The translations under genes and the position numbers were made by a program. Below are positions 1 through 8,188 of a DNA stretch of 28,373 nucleotides, in pieces. The DNA lies in contig CAZOMB010000014.1 in the NCBI GenBank assembly GCA_964581105.1, positions 1 to 28,373 on the forward strand, given 5' to 3'. Position 1 is the stretch's first letter. Each line of letters opens with the position of its first letter. A model generated the notes under the pieces. It ran no database searches, was not told the DNA's origin, and worked only from the letters and a program-made list of their open reading frames with translations. The DNA is from UBA10161 sp964581105. Its GTDB lineage: Archaea; Micrarchaeota; Micrarchaeia; Anstonellales; Anstonellaceae.

Positions 1-10
1 GTGAGGCCTA

Positions 11-796
11 ATGAAAATAACTGTATTGGCAGAAGACCAGGCAAGGGTTGATTCGCCCCTTGCTTCAGAGCACGGCCTGTCCCTGCTCATAGAATTTGAG
101 GGAAAAAAGATTCTTTTTGACCTTGGGCAGACAGATGCTTTCCTTAGAAATGCAAAAAAACTGGAAGTTAACCTTGATGGAATTGATTTTGTTGTTCTCA
201 GCCATGGGCACTATGACCATACTGGGGGCCTGAGGTTTTTTACAAGGAAAACAAGGCTTGTGGCACACCCAACATGTTTTGGCAAAAAATACGGGAAGCA
301 AGGCTATATTGGCTGCCCTTTTACACTTGAAGAAATGAGGCAGAAGTTTGATATTGTACTGGCGAAAAAGCCCTTCAAAATCAGCGAAAATATAATTTTC
401 CTTGGGGAAATACCAAGGAAAAACAGCTTTGAGGGAAGGCCGTGCGGCTATTTGGATGAAAAATGCATAAAAAAGGATTTTTTGCCTGATGACTCTGCCC
501 TGGCAATAAAAACAGAAAAAGGGCTGGCCATTATATCCGGATGCTCTCATTCCGGCATATGCAATATAATAGAGTATGCAAAAAAGGCCACGGGCCAGGG
601 GAAAGTGCATGCGGTAATCGGGGGCTTTCACCTTATTGGAAATGATGCGCCAATAGAAGAAACAATAGAATACTTGAAAAGCCAGCAAATTGCAAACCTT
701 TTGCCTTGCCACTGCACTGGCCTGCCTGCGCTCAGCAGGCTTTACCAGGAATTCAAAATAAGAAAGCCTTGCACTGGTGATGTCCTGGAATTGTGA
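11..796 (+). CDS. Metallo-beta-lactamase-fold hydrolase, COG1237 type
   Basis: This 261-aa protein is a metallo-beta-lactamase fold enzyme. The metal-binding signature SHGHYDHTGG lies near residues 64-73, and further metal ligand regions are seen in GCSHSG (about residue 177) and GGFHLIG (about 204). This motif set is that of the family annotated as 7,8-dihydropterin-6-yl-methyl-4-(beta-D-ribofuranosyl)aminobenzene 5'-phosphate synthase, which in methanogens is tied to methanopterin synthesis. Most members outside methanogens have no known substrate, so the exact reaction here is open. No signal peptide is visible, so it should be cytoplasmic. The start lies 10 bp from the window edge, so upstream context is missing. 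It is followed 49 bp later by a membrane methyltransferase on the same strand. Confidence 0.85.
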   Translation: MKITVLAEDQARVDSPLASEHGLSLLIEFEGKKILFDLGQTDAFLRNAKKLEVNLDGIDFVVLSHGHYDHTGGLRFFTRKTRLVAHPTCFGKKYGKQGYIGCPFTLEEMRQKFDIVLAKKPFKISENIIFLGEIPRKNSFEGRPCGYLDEKCIKKDFLPDDSALAIKTEKGLAIISGCSHSGICNIIEYAKKATGQGKVHAVIGGFHLIGNDAPIEETIEYLKSQQIANLLPCHCTGLPALSRLYQEFKIRKPCTGDVLEL

Positions 797-845
797 GGGG
801 CGCTGAAATTGGCAGCCTTTGGCTGTACTTGTGAAGGGGTAAAAA

Positions 846-1334
846 ATGAGGGGAAAAACAAAAGACACGATTTTGATGGTTATCTTGGGGATGGCTTTTT
901 TTCTGAACATGGTTGCCATTAATTTATTTCCCCCAATTACCGGAGAATTGATAGTTATTGGGTATATCCTGCTTGGGTTTGGGGGGTTATTGTTTGTTCT
1001 GTCTGTAGTTACGCTCCGAAGGCAAGGCACTGGCAATGTAATTGACAATGGAATTTATGGCATTGTCAGGCATCCAATGTATTTGGGAGGAATGCTGATG
1101 TTCTTTTCACATGTTTTCTTTTGCCAAAATTGGATGGTCCTGATTAGCACCATTGCAGCTATTATTTGCTGCTATTTACTTATTCATTCAGCAGACCAGC
1201 GAAATATTGAGAAGTTTGGCGATGAATACAAATATTATATGCAAAAAGTGCCAAGAATGAACTTGCTACTAGGAACACTACAGATGGCGCAACGGAGGAA
1301 AAGATTTAAAGCTGGTCATAATATAAAAAGATAA
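846..1334 (+). CDS. Isoprenylcysteine carboxyl methyltransferase-like membrane protein (ICMT/PEMT family)
   Basis: A 162-aa integral membrane protein with about four hydrophobic segments. The central motif GIYGIVRHPMYLGG (about residues 69-82) and the later segment with E-K-F-G-D-E-Y (about 123-129) match the ICMT/phospholipid methyltransferase superfamily, in which the R-H-P motif and the E residues form part of the S-adenosylmethionine site. Prokaryotic members methylate unknown substrates, probably lipids or small molecules in the membrane. The ATG is preceded by a GGGG-rich ribosome site (aaggggt) at a normal distance. It ends only 14 bp before the znuA start, but znuA has its own TATA box inside the 3' end of this gene. 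Confidence 0.8.
   Translation: MRGKTKDTILMVILGMAFFLNMVAINLFPPITGELIVIGYILLGFGGLLFVLSVVTLRRQGTGNVIDNGIYGIVRHPMYLGGMLMFFSHVFFCQNWMVLISTIAAIICCYLLIHSADQRNIEKFGDEYKYYMQKVPRMNLLLGTLQMAQRRKRFKAGHNIKR
1321..1328 (+). promoter_or_regulatory. TATA box for znuA, leaderless transcript
   Basis: ATATAAAA is centred about 25 bp upstream of the ATG at 1349. This spacing places transcription start at or very near the codon, and supports 1349 over the in-frame upstream ATG at 1337. Confidence 0.55.
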
Positions 1335-1348
1335 CAATGGTCCTTCAC

Positions 1349-2185
1349 ATGAAAAAACTGCTGGTTTTCGGATTTTTCCTAATGCTCTTGCTTGGATGCG
1401 CCAGCCAAAATGAAAACAATGGAACTGGAAAAGCCATTGTAGGCGTAACCATAGCCCCGCAGACTGAATTTGTAGAAAGAATAGGGGGGAACAAAGTCGA
1501 GGCTGTTCTAATGGTTCCGCCTGGAGCCTCTCCGCATACATATGAGCCAACCCCAAGGCAGTTGGAGAAGATAAGTTCTGCGGACATGTATGCAAAAGTT
1601 GGTTCAGGAATCGAGTTTGAAATCTCCTGGCTTGGCAATTTGATTGACCTGAACAAAGAAATGCTTGTTGTTGACTGTTCTGAAGGGATAGAACTGCTTG
1701 GAACAGACCCGCATATTTGGCTGTCCCCGAAGAATGCGAAAATAATGGCTGAGAATATTTACCAAGGGCTGGTGGAAGTGGATCCTGGGAATGTGGTTTA
1801 TTATTCAAAAAATAAAGAGCAGTATTTGCAGGAGCTTGATGGTTTGGACCTTCTTATTGAAAACAGCATCAAAGGGAAAGAAAACAGGAAATTCATAGTT
1901 TACCATCCGGCATGGGGTTATTTTGCCGATGAATACGGGTTAGGGCAGATTTCCATTGAAGATGAAGGAAAGGGGCCAACCCCAAAAGGCATTGTATCAG
2001 TTATAAAGCAGGCTAAAGAAAACAACATATCTGTGGTTTTTGCATCCCCTGAGTACAGCATTTCAAGTGCAGAAACAATCTCCCAGGAAATTGAGGGGAA
2101 CGTTCTGCTGATAAGCCCGTTGGAAAAGAATTACATAAGCAACTTGGAGCAGGTCGCAGAAACATTTAAACAGCATATGAAATAA
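1349..2185 (+). CDS. znuA: Zinc/manganese ABC transporter substrate-binding lipoprotein
   Basis: A 278-aa cluster A-I metal-binding protein. The N-terminus (MKKLLVFGFFLMLLLGCASQ) is a lipoprotein signal with lipobox LLGC, so the mature protein should be anchored outside the membrane by a modified Cys16. Metal ligands of the ZnuA/TroA fold are visible: His in SPHTYEP, His in DPHIWL, His in YHPAWG, and an acidic residue in the segment ASPEYS. The histidine-rich loop found in many zinc-specific ZnuA proteins is absent, so zinc versus manganese cannot be decided. The start at 1349 is chosen because the signal peptide begins there and a TATA box lies 25 bp upstream; an upstream ATG at 1337 adds only four residues. 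It heads the znuA-znuC-znuB cluster. Confidence 0.92.
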   Translation: MKKLLVFGFFLMLLLGCASQNENNGTGKAIVGVTIAPQTEFVERIGGNKVEAVLMVPPGASPHTYEPTPRQLEKISSADMYAKVGSGIEFEISWLGNLIDLNKEMLVVDCSEGIELLGTDPHIWLSPKNAKIMAENIYQGLVEVDPGNVVYYSKNKEQYLQELDGLDLLIENSIKGKENRKFIVYHPAWGYFADEYGLGQISIEDEGKGPTPKGIVSVIKQAKENNISVVFASPEYSISSAETISQEIEGNVLLISPLEKNYISNLEQVAETFKQHMK

Positions 2186-2209
2186 ACCTATTTTGATTGT
2201 GTTGGTTTT

Positions 2210-2971
2210 ATGAAAAATTCAGTTGAAATGAAAAACGTGTGCTTCAGGTATGGCAACATCCATGTCCTTCAGAACGTAAATCTTTCAATAAAAAGGAATG
2301 AGCTCATAGGAATCATCGGGCCTAATGGCGGAGGGAAAACAACCCTCCTTAAACTGCTTCTCGGCCTTTTGGAGCCAACAAAAGGGAGAGTCAGGATTTT
2401 TGGAAAAAGCCCAAAGCAGGGGAGGAAAGAGGTTGGCTATGTGCCCCAACACTCTGATTTTGACAGGACATTTCCTATTTCTGTCCTGGAAGTTGTCCTG
2501 CTCGGGCGCTTGGGCGGAAAAAGGCTATTTTCAGTGTACTCTGAAGAGGACAGGAAGATAGCGGCTTATTCCCTTAAGAAGGTCGGGATGGAAAAGTATA
2601 TTAAAAGGCAGATAAATGCCTTATCTGGCGGCCAGATACAGCGGGTTTTGATAGCAAGGGCGTTGGCAACAGAACCTAAACTATTAATCCTGGATGAACC
2701 GCTGTCCAGCGTTGACCAGGACTTTCAAAAATCTTTTTATGAATTATTGGCAGAATTAAAAAAGGAAATGACTATTTTGCTTGTTACCCATGATGTGAGC
2801 GTTGCTTCAATATATCTTGATTCTTTGGCTTGTTTGAACAAAAATCTTTATCAACACAGCTCGGTCAAGGAGGGAATCAAAAACCTGGATAAGATGTATG
2901 GCTGCCCGATTGAATTGATTGCACACGGACAAATACCCCACAGGGTTTTGAAGAGGCATAAGGATGATTGA
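2210..2971 (+). CDS. znuC: Zinc/manganese ABC transporter ATP-binding protein
   Basis: A 253-aa ABC ATPase that powers metal import. Walker A is GPNGGGKTT (about residues 37-45), the Q-loop is VPQHSDF, the signature is LSGGQIQR (about 138-145), Walker B is LLILDEP (about 158-164), and the switch histidine is in VTHD. The Q-loop and signature resemble the ZnuC/MntB class. It starts 24 bp after znuA and overlaps the permease gene by 8 bp, so the two are translationally coupled. Confidence 0.93.
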   Translation: MKNSVEMKNVCFRYGNIHVLQNVNLSIKRNELIGIIGPNGGGKTTLLKLLLGLLEPTKGRVRIFGKSPKQGRKEVGYVPQHSDFDRTFPISVLEVVLLGRLGGKRLFSVYSEEDRKIAAYSLKKVGMEKYIKRQINALSGGQIQRVLIARALATEPKLLILDEPLSSVDQDFQKSFYELLAELKKEMTILLVTHDVSVASIYLDSLACLNKNLYQHSSVKEGIKNLDKMYGCPIELIAHGQIPHRVLKRHKDD

Positions 2972-3788
2972 ACTATTGCAACTTGAATTTATGAGAAATG
3001 CTGTTATCGCAGCTTTTTTGATTAGTGTGGCTTTTGGAGTAGTTGGCTCTTATGTCGTTGTGAGAAGATGGACATTTATAAGCGGGGGCATAGCCCATGC
3101 CGCTTTTGGGGGCATTGGGCTTGGCTATTATCTTGGGGTGAACCCCTTAATTTCCGCAATCCCATTTAGCGCTTTCGTTGCCTTGATTGTGGGATTATTA
3201 AGAAAAAAAGCAAGCCTAAGCTATGATACGGCCATTGGGATGATCTGGGCCCTGGGAATGGCTATTGGCATTTTATTCATTTACCTGACTCCAGGCTATG
3301 CCCCAGACCTGTTCAGCTATCTTTTTGGGAACATTCTGACAATATCTGGCCCTGACCTTGCTTTGATGGCTGCCCTAAACCTGCTTATCCTGTCTTCAGT
3401 CTTTTTATTATTTGAACAGCTGAAATCAGTCTCTTTTGATGAGGAATTTTCTGAAGTTATCGGGCTAAAAACTGATTTAATTGACCTTGGATTGCTTTGC
3501 TTGATAGCTCTTAGCGTGGTCCTTTTGGTCAAGGTTGTTGGAATTGTCCTGGTAATCGCACTTTTGACTATTCCTGCATCCATTTCAAAGATGTATACTT
3601 ATAACCTGAAAAAAATGATGGTTTATTCGTCCATCCTGGGCTTGCTTCTTGTCCTGTCCGGCCTTTACCTCTCTTATGAATTGAACATGCCTTCAGGCGC
3701 AACAATAATTTTATTGGCGGGACTGCTGTTTGCCCTTTCATATGCTTACAAGCATTTTTCCAGGCAGAAAATTCCAAAATGCTCGTGA
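2964..3788 (+). CDS. znuB: Zinc/manganese ABC transporter permease
   Basis: A 274-aa ABC-3 family permease with about eight hydrophobic helices. The N-terminal region VVRRWTFISGGIAHAAFGGIGLG is the typical conserved stretch of this family, and the C-terminal half holds the segment with L-T-I-P-A (about 198-202). It starts within the last codons of znuC (8-bp overlap), the normal arrangement for an importer built from two copies of this permease and two ATPases. The ABC-3 family imports zinc or manganese; the sequence does not separate the two. Confidence 0.92.
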   Translation: MIELLQLEFMRNAVIAAFLISVAFGVVGSYVVVRRWTFISGGIAHAAFGGIGLGYYLGVNPLISAIPFSAFVALIVGLLRKKASLSYDTAIGMIWALGMAIGILFIYLTPGYAPDLFSYLFGNILTISGPDLALMAALNLLILSSVFLLFEQLKSVSFDEEFSEVIGLKTDLIDLGLLCLIALSVVLLVKVVGIVLVIALLTIPASISKMYTYNLKKMMVYSSILGLLLVLSGLYLSYELNMPSGATIILLAGLLFALSYAYKHFSRQKIPKCS

Positions 3789-3816
3789 ACTGTATGGACC
3801 CAATACGGGGGAGAAT

Positions 3817-4383
3817 ATGAATCTTGAAGATATTGCTTCAGCCATAAAAAACTGCAAAAAGTGCGGCCTGAGCAAAACAAGGCTGAATACTGTCCCTGGA
3901 AGCGGAAGCCAAAAAGCGCAAATCATGCTGGTTGGCGAGGCCCCTGGCAGGGAGGAGGATAAAACCGGCGTGCCTTTTGTGGGCTCAGCAGGAAAGGTTC
4001 TGGACAGGCTCCTGGCTGGTGCAGGCCTGTCACGGAAAGACGTTTTTATAACCAATGTGCTGAAATGCAGGCCGCCGGCAAACCGTGACCCTGAAGAGAG
4101 CGAGGTTTTGGCCTGTTCACAATACCTGGATCTGCAGATTGAGCGGCTTAACCCAAAAATAATAGTGGGCCTTGGCAGGTTTGCATCTTCTTATTTGCTG
4201 GAAAAGTACGGCTTTGGGAAACAGGGCATAACAAATGCGCATGGCAAGGTGTTCCGCAAAAGTACGCTGAACGGGGAGATTGCGATTGTGCCAATGTTCC
4301 ACCCTGCTGCTGCGCTGTATGACCAGGATAAGCTCCCCGTCATGCTGGAGGATTTCAAGTCCGTTTCACGCTTGCTAGGCTGA
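3817..4383 (+). CDS. Type-4 (Fe-S) uracil-DNA glycosylase
   Basis: A 188-aa family 4 uracil-DNA glycosylase, which removes uracil from deaminated DNA to start base excision repair. Cys13 and Cys16 (NCKKC), the Cys in LKCRPP, and the Cys in VLACSQ make the expected four ligands of the [4Fe-4S] cluster. The catalytic motif GEAPGREED, then GVPFVGSAG, and the C-terminal HPAAAL motif are all present. The start at 3817 is favoured over an upstream in-frame ATG at 3730 because a strong Shine-Dalgarno run (gggggag) lies 3-9 bp upstream and the family begins just before the CxxC pair; the earlier start would also overlap znuB by 59 bp. It ends 10 bp from the convergent radical SAM gene. Confidence 0.93.
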   Translation: MNLEDIASAIKNCKKCGLSKTRLNTVPGSGSQKAQIMLVGEAPGREEDKTGVPFVGSAGKVLDRLLAGAGLSRKDVFITNVLKCRPPANRDPEESEVLACSQYLDLQIERLNPKIIVGLGRFASSYLLEKYGFGKQGITNAHGKVFRKSTLNGEIAIVPMFHPAAALYDQDKLPVMLEDFKSVSRLLG

Positions 4384-4393
4384 AACAGGAGAT

Positions 4394-5311
4394 TTACTTG
4401 CCTATCTTAAAGTATTCTTTTCTTCCCAGCCTTTCCTTTGTGACCTTTTCTTCCCCCACCAGGACCTCAATGTATTTCAGCACTTCATTTTCATGGATTC
4501 CGAGAGCGGATGAGATGTCGCGTATTGTGCAGGGCCTTCTTTTCAGGAGGCCGGATATCAGCTCTTCCTTCTCGCCTTTGTAGGCCGCAATATCCCTTCT
4601 CTTGAAGCCGGCTATCACTTCTGCCCCCAATATGGAAGCTATAACCTGCAATCTTTCAGGTGAAAGCGGCTTGGCATAATCCTCTGAAGGGGGCCTGACC
4701 ACTGTGTTTAGCTGCACTTTGTCTGGCTTTATCTTTTTGATGGCTTTTTTCAGCTCAGCAAGGTCTTCTGGGCTGTCATTTACTCCCTTGACCAGCATTA
4801 TTTCAAGCCAGATTTTTCCCTTGAATTTTTCCCTAAAACGGGCTAACCCCTCAATAATGCCATTTATGCGGATACCTGAAAACGGCCTGTTTATCCTCTC
4901 AAAAGTCTTTTGTGTCGCAGCATCCAGAGACGGGACAAGCAAGTCTGCATGCATCAGTTCTTCCCTGACTTTGGAATCCCCAATAATGGATGCACTGGTC
5001 AGAACTGCAATGGGAATCTCAGTAATTGACTTGAGCTTTTTTATCAGTCTCCCGATTCCCGAGTGCAGCAAAGGCTCCCCTGACCCTGACAGTGTTATAT
5101 AATCGACAGCCAGATTTTTTGCAAGAACTTCCCTAACCTCGGCAAATGCCTTTGTCAGCGGAATGTACTCCTTTCTGACCACTGTCTTGTTTGTAGTTCT
5201 CCCAAGTTGGCAATAAATGCAATCAAAAGAGCAGGTCTTGTAAGGCACCAAATCAATGCCCAGAGAAGAGCCGAGCCTGCGTGATGGAACCGGCCCGAAG
5301 ACATGTTTCAT
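4394..5311 (-). CDS. Radical SAM protein with C-terminal winged-helix domain
   Basis: A 305-aa radical SAM protein of the COG0731-like group. The [4Fe-4S] motif CSFDCIYC (C-x3-C-x2-C) is at about residues 27-34, preceded by the family signature GPVPSRRLG. The GSGEP motif (about 96-100) binds SAM. After the TIM-barrel core, residues about 245-300 read as a winged helix (ELISGLLKRRPCTIRDIS ...). COG0731 includes the wyosine enzyme Taw1, but this subgroup is broader and its substrate is not known. A Shine-Dalgarno site (gaggtg) lies 7 bp upstream of the ATG at 5311, and a TATA-like aattaaaat is about 60 bp upstream, so this message probably has a leader, unlike several neighbours. Confidence 0.85.
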   Translation of the reverse strand: MKHVFGPVPSRRLGSSLGIDLVPYKTCSFDCIYCQLGRTTNKTVVRKEYIPLTKAFAEVREVLAKNLAVDYITLSGSGEPLLHSGIGRLIKKLKSITEIPIAVLTSASIIGDSKVREELMHADLLVPSLDAATQKTFERINRPFSGIRINGIIEGLARFREKFKGKIWLEIMLVKGVNDSPEDLAELKKAIKKIKPDKVQLNTVVRPPSEDYAKPLSPERLQVIASILGAEVIAGFKRRDIAAYKGEKEELISGLLKRRPCTIRDISSALGIHENEVLKYIEVLVGEEKVTKERLGRKEYFKIGK

Positions 5312-5434
5312 TTGTTTTCACCTCTGCAAACTGCATTTGTCAACTTTGTGGCGCTAAATCTATTTTAATTGAGCCCTAGACAAATGGGAAAAGGCAACCC
5401 ATAAGCCCCTTGGGGAAAATGGGAGCAGTAAGGC

Positions 5435-6193
5435 TCAGAGCAGGCACAGGCTTAGTGCCATCACAAGCATCCCTACAGTTATTCCAATTATTGAGAGGTG
5501 CGAATTTTCGCCTTTGAAGGTTAATGGGAGCAACTCATCAAAACTGATAAACACCATTATTCCTGCTACAAATGCCAGCATAAGCGACAAAACCGTTGGA
5601 TTGAGAAAAGGGCTCAGCAGAAGAAAACCTATTACTGCCCCAACAGGCTCTGCCACCCCGGAAAGAAACGACCATATAAATGCTTTCTTTCTGCTTTTTG
5701 TCGCATAGAAAATTGGTACGGAAACTGCTATTCCTTCAGGAATATTGTGTATTGCTATTGCAACTGCTATTGGAAGCCCCAAGGTGGCATCTTTCAATGT
5801 AGCCATAAAAGTTACAAGCCCTTCAGGAAAGTTGTGTATTGCTATTCCCAGGGCAATAAAAATTCCTGCCCTCATCAGTCTTTCGTTTTTCCTGTCTACT
5901 TTCACATGCTCTGCAATATACTCGTGCGGAACTAGGAAGTCAATAACCGCAATAAATACTATCCCTGCAAAAAAAGCCAGGTTCCCGAGCAAGAAACCGG
6001 CATCTGCAACCGCAGAAGGCAAAAGCTCGGAAAATGAAATGTAAATCATTACCCCTGCTGAAAAGCTCAATGCAAGGCACAGGTAGGAACTTTTCAGCTT
6101 TTTGATGAACAACGCAACCAGGCTTCCAATGCCTGTTGCTAACCCTGCAAAGATGGTCAATGCAAGCGCGAACTCAACTTGTGTCAGATTCAT
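5435..6193 (-). CDS. zupT: ZIP-family divalent metal transporter (ZupT-like)
   Basis: A 252-aa membrane protein with about eight helices. The two ZIP metal-binding motifs HNFPEG (about residues 121-126) and HNIPEG (about 150-155) lie in successive helices, as in ZupT, which moves zinc, iron and other divalent cations into the cytoplasm. The loop between helices 3 and 4 is short and lacks a His-rich stretch. With ZnuABC 1.6 kb away and FeoAB on the other side, it forms part of a metal-uptake neighbourhood. Upstream on the minus strand there is a TATA-like tatag sequence about 22 bp from the ATG and a weak ribosome site (aagtgg), so initiation mode is uncertain. Confidence 0.92.
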   Translation of the reverse strand: MNLTQVEFALALTIFAGLATGIGSLVALFIKKLKSSYLCLALSFSAGVMIYISFSELLPSAVADAGFLLGNLAFFAGIVFIAVIDFLVPHEYIAEHVKVDRKNERLMRAGIFIALGIAIHNFPEGLVTFMATLKDATLGLPIAVAIAIHNIPEGIAVSVPIFYATKSRKKAFIWSFLSGVAEPVGAVIGFLLLSPFLNPTVLSLMLAFVAGIMVFISFDELLPLTFKGENSHLSIIGITVGMLVMALSLCLL

Positions 6194-6276
6194 TTAACCA
6201 CTTCACTATTGCTATATGCTGTTAGCAAACCATGCCTCTAAAAACTGCACCTTGCTTTATGCTGCATGCACTTACA

Positions 6277-6858
6277 TTACTTTTGCACCTTGGTTAATGC
6301 TGACTGGGCGGCTGCTATCAGTGGATAACATGTTGGCGCTGCAGTCATGAGAGGGTGCGTGGAAATTTGCAAAGTGTCAAAATCATAAACACTGGCTTCC
6401 TCCTGGATGGCCAGTGCAAGGATATTTATCATCTCGCTTATGCTCTCAGGCCCCATTACCTGGCCACCAAGCAGTGTGCCTGAAGACTTGGAAAAAATGA
6501 GCTTGACCTCTATGGTTCCTGTATTTGGCAGGCTTTTGGGATGGTGGTTCGGGCATTTGCTTGTGCCAATAACTACTTCAAATTTTTCAGATTTTGCCCT
6601 GGCTTGCGTAAGGCCGCTTACCCCAAAAGCCAGACCATTGATATAAGTGGAAAAAGAGGCCAATGTCCCTTTGTTTTCCCTTAGAATCTTCAACTGGTAC
6701 AGATTTGCCCCAACTATCCTTGCCTCTGTTGTTGCTGTTGAAGCCAGCATTATAGGAATGTGCTTCCCAGTGAAAAAATCGGTTGTTTCTGCACAGTCGC
6801 CAACTGCAAAAATGTCGCGGAGGCTTGTTCTCATATACCCATCAACCCAGATTGCGCC
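6277..6858 (-). pseudogene. FAD/NAD(P)H disulfide-type oxidoreductase, C-terminal part after an in-frame TAA
   Basis: This is the downstream part of a gene that begins at 7623. It continues in exactly the same reading frame after a single TAA at 6859-6861. The first residues after the stop (GAIWVDGYMRTS) are the expected family sequence that normally follows L-G-x-x. The second FAD contact motif AVGDCAE and the dimerisation domain follow, ending at a normal C-terminus. If translated alone, the first ATG is at 6834 (185 aa), which would give a fragment without the Rossmann domains. Together with the N-terminal part the gene is 448 sense codons, a normal length for NADH oxidase or CoA-disulfide reductase. 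No other lesion is seen. Confidence 0.8.
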
Positions 6859-7623
6859 TTAAGTGCCAAGCCTGATGCCTGCTTTCTTGGCTAAGGCTAT
6901 ATTGGGCTTTGCCCCTACGGAGAGGAGGACCAAATCCGCGGGAATTGTTTTTTTGCTGCTTAATTTTACAGATTCTGCCTTATTTTTCCCAATAATTCCT
7001 TTTACTGTTGCCCTTGCATGGATTTTGACTCCCTTTTGCCTTAGTTTTTTTTCTGCTGCAATGGCAAAATCCTCATCAAAGCTGGTTATCAGGCAATGGC
7101 CAGGCCTTTCAATGATGCTGATATTCTTTCCCTTGATGCTGCTCAATTCCTCTGCCAGCTCGACTCCAATAAAGCCTCCGCCAATAATCACTATGTTCTT
7201 TGATTTGAGCACTGCCTTGCGCAGTTTTTCCAGGTATTTGAAATCCTTTTTGATTTGCCATACTCCTTTTTTGTTAATTCCCTTGATTGGAGCCAAAAAA
7301 GGGGTTGAACCTGTTGCCAGGACTAGCTTGCTGTAATTTATTTTCTTGCCCCCCTTTAGAATTACCCTTTTGCCAGGGGCATCTATTTTTATGGCTTTGT
7401 CAATCAGCAAATGAATTTTATTTGCTTTCAGCGGCTTGTCAGGCATGAGGTTCTTTTCAGCTGAGTCCAGGCGGCTGAAAATATAGGGGATTCCGCATGG
7501 GATGACTGATTTTTGCTTGTTCCGGACCAGAATAATTCTTTTGGATGGGTTGTTTTTCCTGGCAGTTATCGCCGCAACCACGCCCGCCGGGCCGCCGCCA
7601 ATGACCAGAATGTCTGTTTTCAT
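6859..7623 (-). CDS. FAD/NAD(P)H disulfide-type oxidoreductase, N-terminal part ending at premature TAA
   Basis: The 254-aa N-terminal portion of an NADH oxidase / CoA-disulfide reductase class flavoenzyme. The FAD-binding motif GGGPAG (about residues 8-13) and the NAD(P)H-binding motif GGGFIG (about 149-154) are intact. The redox cysteine characteristic of this class is present in the segment PCGIPY (Cys at about 43). The frame stops at TAA (6859-6861) before the second FAD motif and dimerisation domain, both encoded in frame just downstream. Such enzymes reduce O2, CoA disulfide or related disulfides in the cytoplasm. The gene diverges from the dtxR-type regulator across a 64-bp gap holding a DtxR-like operator, so it may belong to the iron regulon. 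Alternatives are a sequencing error, recent inactivation, or stop readthrough. Confidence 0.85.
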   Translation of the reverse strand: MKTDILVIGGGPAGVVAAITARKNNPSKRIILVRNKQKSVIPCGIPYIFSRLDSAEKNLMPDKPLKANKIHLLIDKAIKIDAPGKRVILKGGKKINYSKLVLATGSTPFLAPIKGINKKGVWQIKKDFKYLEKLRKAVLKSKNIVIIGGGFIGVELAEELSSIKGKNISIIERPGHCLITSFDEDFAIAAEKKLRQKGVKIHARATVKGIIGKNKAESVKLSSKKTIPADLVLLSVGAKPNIALAKKAGIRLGT

Positions 7624-7657
7624 TGCAACTACCTTTGCAACTGTTCTACAGTATAAC

Positions 7658-7681
7658 CTTAAATATATTAGGTAACCCTAA
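7658..7681 (+). promoter_or_regulatory. Promoter and DtxR-family operator between dtxR and the divergent oxidoreductase
   Basis: The TATA element (cttaaatata, 7659-7667) is followed by the inverted repeat TTAGGTAACCCTAA (7668-7681): TTAGG and CCTAA arms with a 4-bp spacer. These arms match the known DtxR/IdeR consensus half-site (TTAGG...CCTAA). The operator sits between the TATA box and the ATG at 7688, where binding would block initiation, and the TATA-to-ATG distance (about 25 bp) implies a leaderless dtxR message. The same segment also lies upstream of the divergent oxidoreductase. Confidence 0.75.
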
Positions 7682-7687
7682 ATCAGC

Positions 7688-8167
7688 ATGCTCACGCGCA
7701 AAACAGAGGATTACTTGGAGGCAATACTGGATCTTGCTGATGAAAAAGGGCATGCCAGAACAAAGAACCTTGCCGCAAAAATGAAAGTCCGCCCCCCAAG
7801 CGTGACAGAGATGCTGGGAAATCTTGCCAGGCAGGGGCTGGTAACATACGAAAAATACGGGGGCGCAAGGCTGACTGCAGATGGCCTTCTCGTAGCAAAA
7901 AAGGTCAGGAAAAGGCATGGCATTTTCGAGAAATTCCTTAAAATCATCCTGGTTTCAGACAAGACTGCAGACAGGGATGCCTGCATTATGGAGCACCACC
8001 TTGACAAGGAAACAAACAGGCAGCTTTCAAGGTTTGTTTCATTTGTGGAAGGATTTAGGGGGAGACCGGAGTTCATCAACCATTTTGAGAGGTATTGCAA
8101 AACAGGGGAGTTCCCAAAATGCGTAAGAGAACGGAAAAAGAAGCGGGGAAAAGCTAAATGGCAATAG
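7688..8167 (+). CDS. DtxR/MntR-family metal-dependent transcriptional regulator
   Basis: A 159-aa repressor with an N-terminal winged helix (about residues 4-65) and a DtxR-type metal-binding/dimerisation domain (about 66-125); the C-terminal SH3-like domain of DtxR is absent and the tail is basic. Its numbering aligns with MntR without gaps: D8, E11, H77, E81, E102 and H103 are at MntR ligand positions, but position 99 is Cys, as at the equivalent site of iron-responsive DtxR/IdeR (C102), rather than MntR Glu99. The gene has a DtxR-like operator in its own promoter and is followed by feoA and feoB, so it most likely represses ferrous iron uptake. Its metal choice (Fe or Mn) cannot be read with certainty. 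Confidence 0.92.
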   Translation: MLTRKTEDYLEAILDLADEKGHARTKNLAAKMKVRPPSVTEMLGNLARQGLVTYEKYGGARLTADGLLVAKKVRKRHGIFEKFLKIILVSDKTADRDACIMEHHLDKETNRQLSRFVSFVEGFRGRPEFINHFERYCKTGEFPKCVRERKKKRGKAKWQ

Positions 8168-8188
8168 CATCTCGCCCAGAAAAGAGAA

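Noticed and set aside
65..1048. Long open frame (327 aa) on the minus strand opposite the MBL-fold hydrolase
   Set aside because: It lies wholly antisense to two well-supported genes and has no recognisable domain; its codons mirror the coding strand.
5406..5415. CCCCTTGGGG palindrome at the end of the ZIP gene
   Set aside because: Loop of two bases is too short for a stable hairpin and no T-tract clearly follows; not strong enough to call a terminator.
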